Source of the DNA: Paenibacillus sp. H1-7
GTDB lineage: Bacteria > Bacillota > Bacilli > Paenibacillales > NBRC-103111
DNA: 64,000 nt
Direction: 5' to 3'
Assembly (NCBI RefSeq): GCF_022354825.1
Contig: NZ_CP031168.1
Location: 1,923,501-1,987,500 of the forward strand
The notes beneath the pieces were generated by a model. It was not told the DNA's origin and ran no database searches. It saw only the letters and a list, made by a program, of their open reading frames with translations. Within the stretch, counting starts at the first letter, position 1. The number at the start of each line of letters is the position of its first letter. The position numbers and the translations under genes were made by a program. Shown piece after piece: positions 25,637-33,883 of this stretch.

Positions 25637-27931
25637 ATGATCCAAATCGGGCTCAGCACAATAAGGGATGTATCGATTAACGCATCCGTGCTATTGTCAT
25701 TCATCTTTTTGTTTCATTGGTTGTATCCCTTCATTTCCAACCTTCCTGCACTGCGGGCCCGCTGTATTTGGGGCGGGTTGTTTGGAATCACGGGGTTAAC
25801 CGTCATGATCATTCCCATCTATGTGACGGACGGGATCTTTATCGATTTCCGCACACTGCTTGTAGCTTTTGCCGGCGCATTCGGGGGAGCCGTTTCCGGA
25901 ATTATCGCTGCGCTGATTGTCGGAATCTACAGGATCTATGTGGGCGGTGTCGGAGCCTTCAGCGCTTTGGCGGCAATCGGCACGGCGATGCTGCTTGGCA
26001 TGATGATGAGCCGATACGACCGGAAATTTCACAAGCCCGCAATAGCCTATGCAGGACTGGGTCTGCTCGTGGCGATCGGGAACATCTTGTGGCTTTTTGT
26101 TTTGCCTGCAGATACGGCATGGCTTTTGATCCGAGAATATGCGGTGCCGGTCTTGGTTGCTTTTCCGGTGGCCGCGGTCCTTATCCGATATTTTATCGTG
26201 AACGAGATACGCAAGCGGGAAACGGAGGACAAGCTGCTGGAGAGCGAGGAGAAATACCGCACGCTGGCAGAGCATTCCAATGATCTGATCTTTAGCTGTA
26301 ATGAAAAAGGGATCGTATTGTCGTCCAACAAGAAGTTTCAGCAAGATTTGGGCGTTTTGCCGGAGGAGCTTGGCAAGAAGTCCATTGTGGACCTGTTCGG
26401 ATTTCATGAGGAGCTTTCCTGGTGGAACGGGATGCTGGAAACGGTAAAAAGCGGGCAGCCGGTGACATTCGAAAAGGATCTCGAGCACACTGACGGCAGC
26501 GTTAGAATCTATGTCACGACGTTATCCCCGGTTGCCGGAGCCGACGGTCAAGTGAAGTCCATTACCGGAACCTGCTACGATATTACGAAAATCCGTAATA
26601 CGGAGCGGCATATTATGCAGCTGTCCTTATACGATGATTTGACCGAGCTTCCTAACCGCAAGCTGTTCATGGAGAAGCTGAACCAGGCGATCGGAACTGC
26701 CAGGGAGCAGGACAGCATGGTAGCTGTAGTTGTAGTCGATCTGGACAACTTCAAGCTGATCAACGATACGAGGGGCTATGTGTTCGGAGATGAGCTACTG
26801 AACCGGGTAGGACTCAAGCTGCAGCGTTTTCTTACGCCCAAGGATACGCTGGCCCGGATAGGAGAGGACGAATTCGTCTTTCTGTTCGAAGGGATCGATC
26901 AGCTGCAGCCTCTGCAGATGCGCATTCAGTCGATGTATGACGGGTTTCAATACCCGCAATTGATTCATAATGAGCAGATCCATACGAAGATCAGCATGGG
27001 TGTCGCCCTGTATCCGAGCGACGGAGAAACGGCGGAGGAGCTGGCCAAGAACGCCGACACCGCTATGTACAAGGTGAAGGAGCAAGGAAAAAACCATTAC
27101 CGCTTCTATAACAACGGCATGCGGGAAGCGTTAATCAGAAAAAGCAAGCTCGAAGAAGCGCTTCGCAAGGCGCTGATCCATAATGAACTGATCCTGCAGT
27201 ATCAGCCTCAGGTGGACGTCCGGACGGAGCAAATTCGCGGGTTCGAAAGCTTGATTCGCTGGGTCCATCCCGAGATGGGCACGATATCGCCCATGGAATT
27301 TATTCCGGTAGCGGAGCAGAGCGGCGCTATCATCCCGATAGGCGAATGGGTTATACGGACCGCATGCGAGCGCAATAAGGCGATTCAAAACTACGGCTTT
27401 CCCGAATCCGTCATTTCCGTCAACATTTCTACGATCCAGCTGCAGCGGGCGGATTTCGCCCGGATGGTTATCGGCATCTTGCTCGAAACGCAGATGGCTC
27501 CCGAATACCTGGAGCTGGAAATTACCGAGAGCGTCATGATGGAGTCGTTCCAGACGGCGATCAGCAATTTGGAGACGCTCCGCGATTACGGAGTGAAGAT
27601 CGCTTTGGACGATTTCGGTACGGGCTATTCGTCATTGAACTATTTAAGCCGACTGCCGATAGGAACTTTGAAGATCGATAAATCTTTCGTACAGGATATC
27701 ACCAATGAGTCCGTAGGAGAGTCTCTGGTGGAATCGATTATTGAGCTTGTACATAGAATGGGCATCAAGGTTGTGGCCGAAGGGGTAGAAACCGAGGAGC
27801 AGTACGAATGCCTGCGGTCCTGGGGCTGCGAATACATACAAGGCTATTACATATCCAAGCCTCTGTTCGAGCTGGAGATCCGGCAGCTAAGGGCTAAAGC
27901 AGGCGCAGTGAATAGCCACAGCGCCGTATAG
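25637..27931 (+). CDS. 5TMR-PAS-GGDEF-EAL cyclic di-GMP protein
   Basis: 764 residues. About 190 N-terminal residues form five or six membrane helices of the 5TM-5TMR-LYT type (GAFGGAVSGIIAALIVGIYR). A PAS domain begins with EEKYRTLAEHSNDLIFSCNEKG. The GGDEF domain has the variant signature RIGEDEF, so cyclase activity is doubtful. The EAL domain keeps [30 protein letters not shown] and KIDKSFV, all key phosphodiesterase motifs with ESL in place of EAL. It likely degrades c-di-GMP or senses GTP through the GGDEF site. GGGAGGGG precedes ATG. Confidence 0.94.
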   Translation: MIQIGLSTIRDVSINASVLLSFIFLFHWLYPFISNLPALRARCIWGGLFGITGLTVMIIPIYVTDGIFIDFRTLLVAFAGAFGGAVSGIIAALIVGIYRIYVGGVGAFSALAAIGTAMLLGMMMSRYDRKFHKPAIAYAGLGLLVAIGNILWLFVLPADTAWLLIREYAVPVLVAFPVAAVLIRYFIVNEIRKRETEDKLLESEEKYRTLAEHSNDLIFSCNEKGIVLSSNKKFQQDLGVLPEELGKKSIVDLFGFHEELSWWNGMLETVKSGQPVTFEKDLEHTDGSVRIYVTTLSPVAGADGQVKSITGTCYDITKIRNTERHIMQLSLYDDLTELPNRKLFMEKLNQAIGTAREQDSMVAVVVVDLDNFKLINDTRGYVFGDELLNRVGLKLQRFLTPKDTLARIGEDEFVFLFEGIDQLQPLQMRIQSMYDGFQYPQLIHNEQIHTKISMGVALYPSDGETAEELAKNADTAMYKVKEQGKNHYRFYNNGMREALIRKSKLEEALRKALIHNELILQYQPQVDVRTEQIRGFESLIRWVHPEMGTISPMEFIPVAEQSGAIIPIGEWVIRTACERNKAIQNYGFPESVISVNISTIQLQRADFARMVIGILLETQMAPEYLELEITESVMMESFQTAISNLETLRDYGVKIALDDFGTGYSSLNYLSRLPIGTLKIDKSFVQDITNESVGESLVESIIELVHRMGIKVVAEGVETEEQYECLRSWGCEYIQGYYISKPLFELEIRQLRAKAGAVNSHSAV

Positions 27932-27958
27932 GTTCGGTGGAAATTCGTTCACGGCACA

Positions 27959-27990
27959 ATTCGGGAGCGGGTATCCGCCGAACTTTTTTT
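27959..27990 (+). terminator. Terminator after the GGDEF-EAL gene
   Basis: TTCG-GGA-GCGG-GTAT-CCGC-CGAA forms a bulged hairpin and is followed by CTTTTTTT. Confidence 0.75.
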
Positions 27991-28294
27991 ACCACATAGG
28001 AAAGTTTAGTTCGGTAAAGCGAAAAAGCGTATCGAAGATCTTTCCTATTGGCGATAAAACCCTACCATTGAACGCGGTCGCTCATCTTTGAAGGGCCTCG
28101 ATAGAGGTTTTCTCACCGGCTGACAGGGCGCTTCGGCTCCATCCATTGATTTTATAGCAAGAAAGGTTGAAAACATGAGGCATTAAGCAAGAAACGTCCG
28201 GAAGCCTGGGGAGGATTCCAGTACAATGAGAAGAGAGACAGACCCGCTTCGAAAGCACATCAATCATGACGAAACCGCTTAGGAGGTATGAAGG
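27991..28294. other. Intergenic region with a 9-bp inverted repeat
   Basis: About 300 bp without a gene. ATAGGAAAG (27996-28004) and CTTTCCTAT (28041-28049) form a perfect inverted repeat with a 36-nt loop. The promoter of the downstream TIM-barrel gene should lie here; no riboswitch class was recognised. Confidence 0.45.
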
Positions 28295-29083
28295 ATGACA
28301 GCATTCGGCTGGTGTATGGGAATTGAACAGGCGAGCGAAATCAAGGAGCACGGATTCGACTATATAGAATGTCCGCTCGCTCCGCTCCTGCAGCTGGAAC
28401 CGGACGCGTTCAAGAAAGCGTTGCCATTGTATTGGAATAGCCCAATTCCGGTAAGAGCATGGAATATATTGTTTCCGGGAGGTCTTCCGCTGGTAGGGCC
28501 TGCTGCAGATGAGCAAAGAATCCGCGATTATTTGGCAAGAGCAGTCGATACGATGGCAAGCGTCGGATCTACTATCGTCGTGTTCGGCAGCGGGAAGGCT
28601 CGTACGGTACCGGAAGGATGGGAGAAGAGCCGTGCCGAGGAGCAGCTGCTGAACCTGCTAGGATGGGCCGCAGACGAGTGCAAGGGAACTGGATTGACAT
28701 TGGTGATTGAGCCGCTGAACCGCAAGGAATCGAATATCATTAACAGCGTCGCCGAAGGCGTTGCGCTTGCACGCTTGGTCAATCGGGACCCGATAAGGGT
28801 ACTGGCCGACTTTTATCATATGGATGAGGAGCAGGAGCCGTTGGACACGATTGGAGAGCATAAGGATTGGCTCGCTCATATCCACGTGGCTGATACGGGC
28901 AGACGGTCTCCCGGAACGGGAAGCTATCCTTATGAAGCTTTCGTTAAGCAGTTGAAGCAGGCCGGGTATTCGGGAGGCGTTTCCGTCGAATGCTCTGTGG
29001 CGGAACGAACGCTGGAGCTTCCCGCGTCACTTAGCTTTTTGAGACGGCAGTGGGGTCTCGAGAAAGAGGCAGAGGCAGGGTAA
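28295..29083 (+). CDS. Sugar phosphate isomerase/epimerase-like TIM-barrel protein
   Basis: 262 residues of the xylose isomerase-like superfamily. The four metal-binding positions typical of tagatose/psicose 3-epimerase and hydroxypyruvate isomerase relatives are visible: LVIEPLNRKESN (Glu), VLADFYHMDEE (Asp-His), AHIHVADTGR (His) and VSVECSV (Glu). The substrate is probably a ketose or small sugar acid but cannot be named. TTAGGAGG precedes ATG by 8 nt. It is bounded by terminators on both sides. Confidence 0.85.
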   Translation: MTAFGWCMGIEQASEIKEHGFDYIECPLAPLLQLEPDAFKKALPLYWNSPIPVRAWNILFPGGLPLVGPAADEQRIRDYLARAVDTMASVGSTIVVFGSGKARTVPEGWEKSRAEEQLLNLLGWAADECKGTGLTLVIEPLNRKESNIINSVAEGVALARLVNRDPIRVLADFYHMDEEQEPLDTIGEHKDWLAHIHVADTGRRSPGTGSYPYEAFVKQLKQAGYSGGVSVECSVAERTLELPASLSFLRRQWGLEKEAEAG

Positions 29084-29142
29084 AAAAGAAACCGCACTTG
29101 CCCGGATGGCGTGGAACCATTCCGGCAAGGAGCGGTTTCTTT
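29083..29142. terminator. Bidirectional terminator between convergent genes
   Basis: GAAACCGC...GCGGTTTC forms a long interrupted stem with AAAAAA on the left and TTT on the right, serving the TIM-barrel gene and the convergent small membrane protein gene. Confidence 0.8.
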
Positions 29143-29202
29143 GCAGTTCCGCGAAGGTTAAATAAGGCCGTAAAGCTTGAGAAACAAGGACGATGCAGGG
29201 GA

Positions 29203-29397
29203 TCATGATTTGCGGTCTTTAGGATCAAGCTCCAGATCTTTCAAGCGGAAGCGGTTGTCCCAAAGAAATTCCATGTCGTACTCGGTTGAGTCTTTGCTGA
29301 CAAACCGGTACAAACAGGCACAGAAGCTTCCGACGATACCGGCCAACACGACGGTCCATAGAAAAAGCTCAGCCCAGATAGCAGATGTAGATGCCAT
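29203..29397 (-). CDS. Small single-span membrane protein
   Basis: 64 residues starting at ATG 29397, with GGAGGGG upstream. A single hydrophobic helix (LFLWTVVLAGIVGSFCACLY) is followed by a charged cytoplasmic tail containing MEFLWDNRFRLKDLELDPKDRK. No family recognised. Confidence 0.6.
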   Translation of the reverse strand: MASTSAIWAELFLWTVVLAGIVGSFCACLYRFVSKDSTEYDMEFLWDNRFRLKDLELDPKDRKS

Positions 29398-29472
29398 CTT
29401 CTCATCCCCTCCTCCTCGTTCTTGCTTCATTTTATGAGAGAGGGGAAAGGAAGATGCTTGCTCTAAGACGAG

Positions 29473-29610
29473 CTATTGCTTCTTATTGGCGGATTGTCCG
29501 CTTTCGTATTCTTCCGCATATTCTTCCAGCGATTTCACATAACCGTGCGGACGATGGGTTTGCTTGCGGATTTTGTCCGCATTCTCGCGGCGGTTTTTCT
29601 GTTTCGACAT
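29473..29610 (-). CDS. Small basic hypothetical protein
   Basis: 45 residues from ATG 29610, preceded by a strong AAAGGAGGCG. The sequence is highly charged (MSKQKNRRENADKIRKQT) with an acidic tail (SLEEYAEEYESGQS). The upstream in-frame ATG at 29721 is not supported by a binding site. Function unknown; size and composition resemble small Bacillota proteins made in sporulation or stress, but that is only an impression. Confidence 0.6.
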   Translation of the reverse strand: MSKQKNRRENADKIRKQTHRPHGYVKSLEEYAEEYESGQSANKKQ

Positions 29611-29793
29611 GAGCGGCGCCTCCTTTCCGGTCCATTGAGCGAGCGGCGATTGCCGCTTAGGGAGTGACTGCCGTACTCCCCGAGAGGATGCTCCATTCCT
29701 ATAGTGGCAACCGCGAAGCATTATTATGCTGCAACCTTTTGCCTTTTAACGGCGTCAGGATGAGAAAACAGTACCACGTAAAGGATGAGGACT

Positions 29794-30267
29794 ATGAGGA
29801 AAGCATGGGTTGCCGCAGAATGGCTGCTGCTTATTTTTTTCCTGGGCGGCTTACTGCTTGCCATACTGCCTTTCTCCGATATGTTTCATTTTGGCCGCGA
29901 TATGAAAGACGCACGAAATCAGGGCATCTATTATCCGGGTCCGGGAAGTGCGGAACGGCAAGCCTATTACGGGTCGTCTTTGCAGGTGGACGGCGTTGTT
30001 TATGATGGCGGAGAGCTGAGGCTATATATGACAGCGACGCGCCTCGGACCGTCCAACCGCTTGCCTCTTCAGGTAAAGCTGCGAACCGACGGCGGTGCCC
30101 TGCTGGAGTCTAGCGCTTCGGGAAGCACCAATACCGCGATACGGTCCCAAGGGTATTATGCATTTAAGGACGTGCCGGAGGGGATTCGTTCGGCAACATT
30201 TTTTTATGATTCTTTTGGCGAGAGCTTCCGCTTCGATATTCCGCTGCAGTCGGGAGGGAAGCCTTGA
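29794..30267 (+). CDS. Hypothetical membrane-anchored protein
   Basis: 157 residues beginning MRKAWVAAEWLLLIFFLGGLLLAILPF, one N-terminal membrane helix, and an extracellular beta-rich domain (VDGVVYDGGELRLYMTATRLG, QGYYAFKDVPEGIRSATFFYD) that looks Ig-like. GGATGAGG precedes ATG 29794; ATG 29785 is an alternative. The next gene starts 1 bp after the stop codon and encodes a second anchored protein, so the two are coupled and may work together on the cell surface (inference). Confidence 0.7.
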   Translation: MRKAWVAAEWLLLIFFLGGLLLAILPFSDMFHFGRDMKDARNQGIYYPGPGSAERQAYYGSSLQVDGVVYDGGELRLYMTATRLGPSNRLPLQVKLRTDGGALLESSASGSTNTAIRSQGYYAFKDVPEGIRSATFFYDSFGESFRFDIPLQSGGKP

Positions 30268-30268
30268 G

Positions 30269-30913
30269 ATGAGAAGGAACAGGCTGAAAAAGAGACCGGC
30301 AGTCCGCGGACACTTGATCCGCTGGCTGATAATTGTGCTTGGTCTAGTGCTGTGGGTTCGAATCTATTACCCCGCCAATCCGTGGAGTGCGGAAGGGGCA
30401 GCGGAAGAAGCGCTGAGGGGCATCCAGCTGCCGCCCGCTCAAATTGTGGAGACGGTGGATAGCGGAAACGGAAGCTACCTGCTGCTGCTGTTTGACGAGG
30501 ACAACCGGATGTTCCATCAAATGTATGCTTCACGCATTTTCGGGCTGCTGTGGAGAAACAGGGGCGGGGGCTTCGGAAGTGAGCTCAAGCCTGACGTGCT
30601 GCTAAGCTTTAAGTCCGGGATGACGACACTGGATAACCGGCGGCATTATTATTTTGTAGGGCAGCTTCACGATCCCGATGTGTTGGAGCTGAAGATCGTT
30701 TGGCATGACGGACTCGAGCAGACCGTTAAGCCTTCAGGGGAGCTGTATGCTGCCTCGCGCTCGTTCCCGGCAAAAGAAGCTAACGGGGACAAAGCTTGGG
30801 ATAGCAAGCTGTTCGCCTACGACCGTAACGGGAACTTGAAATATGAACTGAATGCCGAACGGACCGAAATCATTGCGAGTCAGGGTCAGGACTCTGTCGG
30901 CGCTGTCCGATAA
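30269..30913 (+). CDS. Hypothetical membrane-anchored protein
   Basis: 214 residues from ATG 30269, preceded by GGGAGGG. After a basic N-terminus (MRRNRLKKRPAVRGH) comes one membrane helix (LIRWLIIVLGLVLWVRIYY), then an extracellular domain with SGNGSYLLLLFDEDNRMFHQ and a C-terminal YDRNGNLKYEL. In-frame codons upstream to 30095 are rejected because they overlap the preceding gene. Family unknown. Confidence 0.7.
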   Translation: MRRNRLKKRPAVRGHLIRWLIIVLGLVLWVRIYYPANPWSAEGAAEEALRGIQLPPAQIVETVDSGNGSYLLLLFDEDNRMFHQMYASRIFGLLWRNRGGGFGSELKPDVLLSFKSGMTTLDNRRHYYFVGQLHDPDVLELKIVWHDGLEQTVKPSGELYAASRSFPAKEANGDKAWDSKLFAYDRNGNLKYELNAERTEIIASQGQDSVGAVR

Positions 30914-30928
30914 CGGAACCCAAACGGA

Positions 30929-31147
30929 TTATAGGGCAAAAAATAAAATGGAACCGTCACTGCCACCCGGCATGCGGTTCCATTTGTGCTTATGTTTTTG
31001 TTGAAGTCTTTCTTTCTTCTCCTTCAAGGTCGGTGTGGTTCGCTCTACGGGAACGACACCATTCCAGTTCAGCCGGTTCATCTCGGGGTTAAGCAATCCT
31101 TCGCGGACGCGCCGTTCCCGTTCCTTCTTTGCTTTACTTCGTGCCAT
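30929..31147 (-). CDS. Small basic hypothetical protein whose 3' end overlaps a terminator hairpin
   Basis: 72 residues from ATG 31147 (AAGGAGGTG upstream). The N-terminus MARSKAKKERERRVREG is strongly basic, followed by LNPEMNRLNWNGVVPVERTTPTLKEKKERLQQKHKH. The last codons run through a hairpin (AAATGGAACCG / CGGTTCCATTTT), so the coding frame ends inside what looks like its own terminator. Possibly a nucleic-acid binding or ribosome-associated small protein, by charge only. Confidence 0.65.
   Translation of the reverse strand: MARSKAKKERERRVREGLLNPEMNRLNWNGVVPVERTTPTLKEKKERLQQKHKHKWNRMPGGSDGSILFFAL
30944..30990 (-). terminator. Terminator hairpin overlapping the end of the small basic protein gene
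   Basis: On the minus strand AAATGGAACCG pairs with CGGTTCCATTT and is followed by TATTTTTT. Confidence 0.7.
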
Positions 31148-31320
31148 ATCAGGCACCTCCTTATTCTAGTGGTCAGCCTTTTCATATTATACTGCAAAAC
31201 GGCCAGCCGCGATACTATGACAGTTTTGAAACAAAATGCAGAACCGGTTGTTTTCGACTCTTCGTTTTGTTAACCTAAGTAGAGAAAATCGATGATTATC
31301 GTGTCCGGGAGTGAACGAGT

Positions 31321-31623
31321 TTGTCTTACGATACGTATTACTGGTTAATTATGAGCGTCGCGTTTATTCTAACCCATGTCGTGGGCGTTCTGCTCATGCT
31401 AAAAACCCAGAAGCTGCTGCTGTCCTTTCTCGCTTCGCTTGCGGCCAATTTGGCCGTTTTGATCCCCGCCTCCCTGTGGTGGGCCTCTATGTTCGAAGGC
31501 TTCGCGCTCGTGTTCGGGCTGTCCGGATACGGCATCGCTTTTGTCAATACGGAGGTTCTGGTGTTTTTTGCGATATTTATTATGAAAAAGAAAAAGCAGA
31601 TGAGTACGGAACAATCCAGTTAA
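31321..31623 (+). CDS. Small polytopic membrane protein
   Basis: 100 residues with about three hydrophobic helices (IMSVAFILTHVVGVLLML, LLSFLASLAANLAVLIPASLWW, FVNTEVLVFFAIFIM) and a basic C-terminal tail (KKKKQM). The start is TTG at 31321 with GGGAGTGA upstream. No family recognised. Confidence 0.65.
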   Translation: MSYDTYYWLIMSVAFILTHVVGVLLMLKTQKLLLSFLASLAANLAVLIPASLWWASMFEGFALVFGLSGYGIAFVNTEVLVFFAIFIMKKKKQMSTEQSS

Positions 31624-31751
31624 CATCTAGTTGTGGACAAGGAGCCTCAATCCTCGCGATTGCGGGCTTCTTTTTCGTCTGCTTTGGGAAAAAAGGAGAA
31701 AGACCCCGCTCCCGGTTCGGGAATGAGGCCTTTCGTATACAAGAGCTGCTA

Positions 31752-32378
31752 TTAGAATGCAGCGGCTGCGTTAGCTGCGTTTTTCACGCCTTCGCTCACG
31801 ATGGCTTCCGCTTTGTCTGGGAATTGGTTGTGGCCTTCTACTACAACGGTAGTAACGTCTTGAATGCCCATGAAGCCCATGATTGTTTTCACGTAGTTCA
31901 AGGACATTTCAAGGCCAGCCATAGGACCTTCGGAATAAACGCCGCCGCGTGCGTTCAGCAATGCGACTTTCTTGTTAGGCTGCAAGCCTTGAGGACCGTT
32001 GGCCGTATAAGTGAACGTTTTGCCTGCTTGAACGACGTAGAACAAGTAAGTCAGCAATTGAGCAGGAATGGTGAAGTTCCACAGCGGGAAAGCAAACACT
32101 ACTTTATCGGCTGCCAAGAATTGATCCAAATATTTATTAACGTTAGCCGCTTTTTGCTCCTCGACGGAAGTCAGCTCGAAGCCTTTGCCTTGCTTGAACA
32201 AGCCTGTCAGCGTGTCGACATCATAGTAAGGAAGCTCTTCAGCGAACAAATCCAGCTCAACTACGGAGTCTTGCGGATGGTTTTCCTTGTAAGAAGCCAG
32301 GAATGCATCATACAGTTTAACCGTAGCGGATTGATCGGCTGGACGGCCATTTGCTTTGACGAACAGAACAGTAGACAT
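31752..32378 (-). CDS. azoR: FMN-dependent NADH:quinone oxidoreductase / azoreductase
   Basis: 208 residues from ATG 32378 (GAGGAGG upstream). The flavodoxin-like fold shows VLFVKANGRPADQSATVKLYDAF, FAFPLWNFTIPAQLLTYLFYV and ALLNARGGVYSEGP, the FMN and substrate loops of AzoR-type enzymes. They reduce quinones and azo compounds with NAD(P)H by two electrons and protect against thiol-reactive electrophiles. The upstream region has a strong promoter overlapped by repeats of AAGTAAGT, which suggests a MarR/HxlR-type repressor as with B. subtilis azoR genes. No repressor gene is adjacent. Confidence 0.93.
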   Translation of the reverse strand: MSTVLFVKANGRPADQSATVKLYDAFLASYKENHPQDSVVELDLFAEELPYYDVDTLTGLFKQGKGFELTSVEEQKAANVNKYLDQFLAADKVVFAFPLWNFTIPAQLLTYLFYVVQAGKTFTYTANGPQGLQPNKKVALLNARGGVYSEGPMAGLEMSLNYVKTIMGFMGIQDVTTVVVEGHNQFPDKAEAIVSEGVKNAANAAAAF

Positions 32379-32448
32379 TAAATAATTCCTCCTCATTATT
32401 AACAGATCCATAATGTAAGTAAGTCAGTAGTTACGGAAAAAGAAATAA

Positions 32449-32494
32449 ACTTACTTTATGTAAGTATATTAATAAACTTACTTACTTTTGTCAA
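32449..32494 (-). promoter_or_regulatory. azoR promoter with repeat-type operator
   Basis: On the minus strand TTGACA (32489-32494), a 17-nt spacer and TAATAT (32466-32471) form a sigma-A promoter. The spacer contains direct AAGTAAGT repeats. ACTTAC-N5-GTAAGT (32449-32465) is a perfect inverted repeat at the transcription start region, and another GTAAGTAAGT lies at 32415-32424. Confidence 0.65.
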
Positions 32495-32689
32495 GCGACT
32501 ATGCAAAGAAAATGAAGTAAACATTTTATGAATATTTTTATTATGAGGAGCAATGCTAGCAAGGAACGACGTAAGCCACAAGGGAGCAGGTCTTCCGTAA
32601 GCATACGAAATCCCGGAAATTGAAGACAAAAAAAGAGCAAGAACGGTTCGTTCTGCTCTTTGATCCTTATTGCAAAACGCGGTTCCTGC

Positions 32690-32965
32690 CTAGTGCTTAG
32701 ACTGTTTTTTGGGCGGAGGCGACGCAAGATACAGCTTCTCACGGGCTTCCCAGCGGAAATTGGCGATGAAGAAGCCGACAATGCTGAAAACAACCAGCCG
32801 TATATATACCCAAGACGTTGTCACGGTCTGCTGCGAAAACCATTCCGTCGCCGTAAATAAAGCGGTAAGCGACAGTCCCCATGCAACGACGCCAAAATAC
32901 ATAACATATTTGCCTTTTCCCATGCCCCTTGTCTTGCGCCACTTGTTGGCCTGCAATTCGTTCAT
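32690..32965 (-). CDS. Small membrane protein, two helices
   Basis: 91 residues with two membrane helices (KYVMYFGVVAWGLSLTALFTA and WVYIRLVVFSIVGFFIANF) and basic ends. No family recognised. GGGGGG lies about 10 nt before ATG. It stands alone between azoR and the TPR gene. Confidence 0.65.
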   Translation of the reverse strand: MNELQANKWRKTRGMGKGKYVMYFGVVAWGLSLTALFTATEWFSQQTVTTSWVYIRLVVFSIVGFFIANFRWEAREKLYLASPPPKKQSKH

Positions 32966-33206
32966 TAGGTGAATCCCCCCGGATCTTTAACTCGGAACAA
33001 GTCCAGGCCGGCGGCGGCCGGTCCCATCCTTCAACCTCAACGCATTCGATACGCCTAGCGCAAATTCCTTCCCGTACGCAAAATGTTCACATTTTATAGA
33101 TTGCACATTCTAATGCGCTTTCATTCCTTTTCCGGCTTGTCTGAACCTGCTCCCGTCAATTATGATACAATAGTGGAAAAAACAGACAACAAAGGGGTGC
33201 ATAGAG

Positions 33207-33869
33207 ATGAGCAAAATATTGCTATTTTTTGTATTAACCATGCTCACGGGAAGCCCGATTATCGCCATTATTATTTTATTGATTGTATTTTACGCATTGG
33301 AGCGCCGCTTTATCGGCTTAACTCCCAGCTTGTTCAAGCCGTTTCAACGGGCACGAAGATTATCGAAGCTAAGGCAGGAGCTTAGGCTGAATCCCCATCT
33401 GACGACAGCGAAGCTGGATACGGCCCGGATCTTGATTGAACGCAAGCAGTTCCGGGAGGCGGCCGGGTTATTGACGGAGATCATGGCGGTCATGGAGGAT
33501 TCCGCGGAAGTGAGGGCGGAGCTCGGTATATGCAAGCTGAAGCTTGGGGAGGTTCAGGAGGGCGAGCGTCTTCTGCTGGAAGCGCTGGAGATGAATCCGC
33601 GAATCAAATACGGCGAGCCGTATTTGCGGCTGGCTGAGGCGTGGGCGGATACGGAGCCGGATAAGGCGATCCGCTACCTGGAAACGTTCGGCACGGTCAA
33701 TTCTTCGTCGTGCGAAGCGTATTACCGCCTCGGGGAGCTGTACAACCGCTTGGGCAAAAAAGAAGAAGCCCGCAGAGCGTACCGTGAAACGGTCGAGCTG
33801 TATCGCGGGCTTCCGAAATATAGGCGGCGGTTCGAACGCCGCTGGGCGCTGCTGGCCAGGCTGAAATAA
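33207..33869 (+). CDS. Membrane-anchored tetratricopeptide-repeat protein
   Basis: 220 residues. An N-terminal hydrophobic region (ILLFFVLTMLTGSPIIAIIILLIVFYAL) anchors the protein, and several TPR-like helical pairs follow (TTAKLDTARILIERKQFREAAGLL, SAEVRAELGICKLKLGEVQEG, CEAYYRLGELYNRLGKKEEARRAY). TPR domains hold protein partners; the partner is unknown. The layout resembles YfgM-like or other PilF-type anchored TPR proteins only in outline. It is convergent with the thiO-type gene 14 bp downstream. Confidence 0.85.
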   Translation: MSKILLFFVLTMLTGSPIIAIIILLIVFYALERRFIGLTPSLFKPFQRARRLSKLRQELRLNPHLTTAKLDTARILIERKQFREAAGLLTEIMAVMEDSAEVRAELGICKLKLGEVQEGERLLLEALEMNPRIKYGEPYLRLAEAWADTEPDKAIRYLETFGTVNSSSCEAYYRLGELYNRLGKKEEARRAYRETVELYRGLPKYRRRFERRWALLARLK

Positions 33870-33876
33870 TCAGCCT
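33858..33876. terminator. Hairpin at the convergent TPR/thiO junction
   Basis: AGGCTGA-AATAA-TCAGCCT, a 7-bp stem around the TPR stop codon. It has no T run, so its role as terminator is uncertain. Confidence 0.35.
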
Positions 33877-33883
33877 GACCCGG

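Noticed and set aside
31311..32381. 356-codon plus-strand open frame across the azoreductase gene
   Set aside because: Runs antisense to a clear azoR and overlaps a small membrane protein gene in another frame; no motif.
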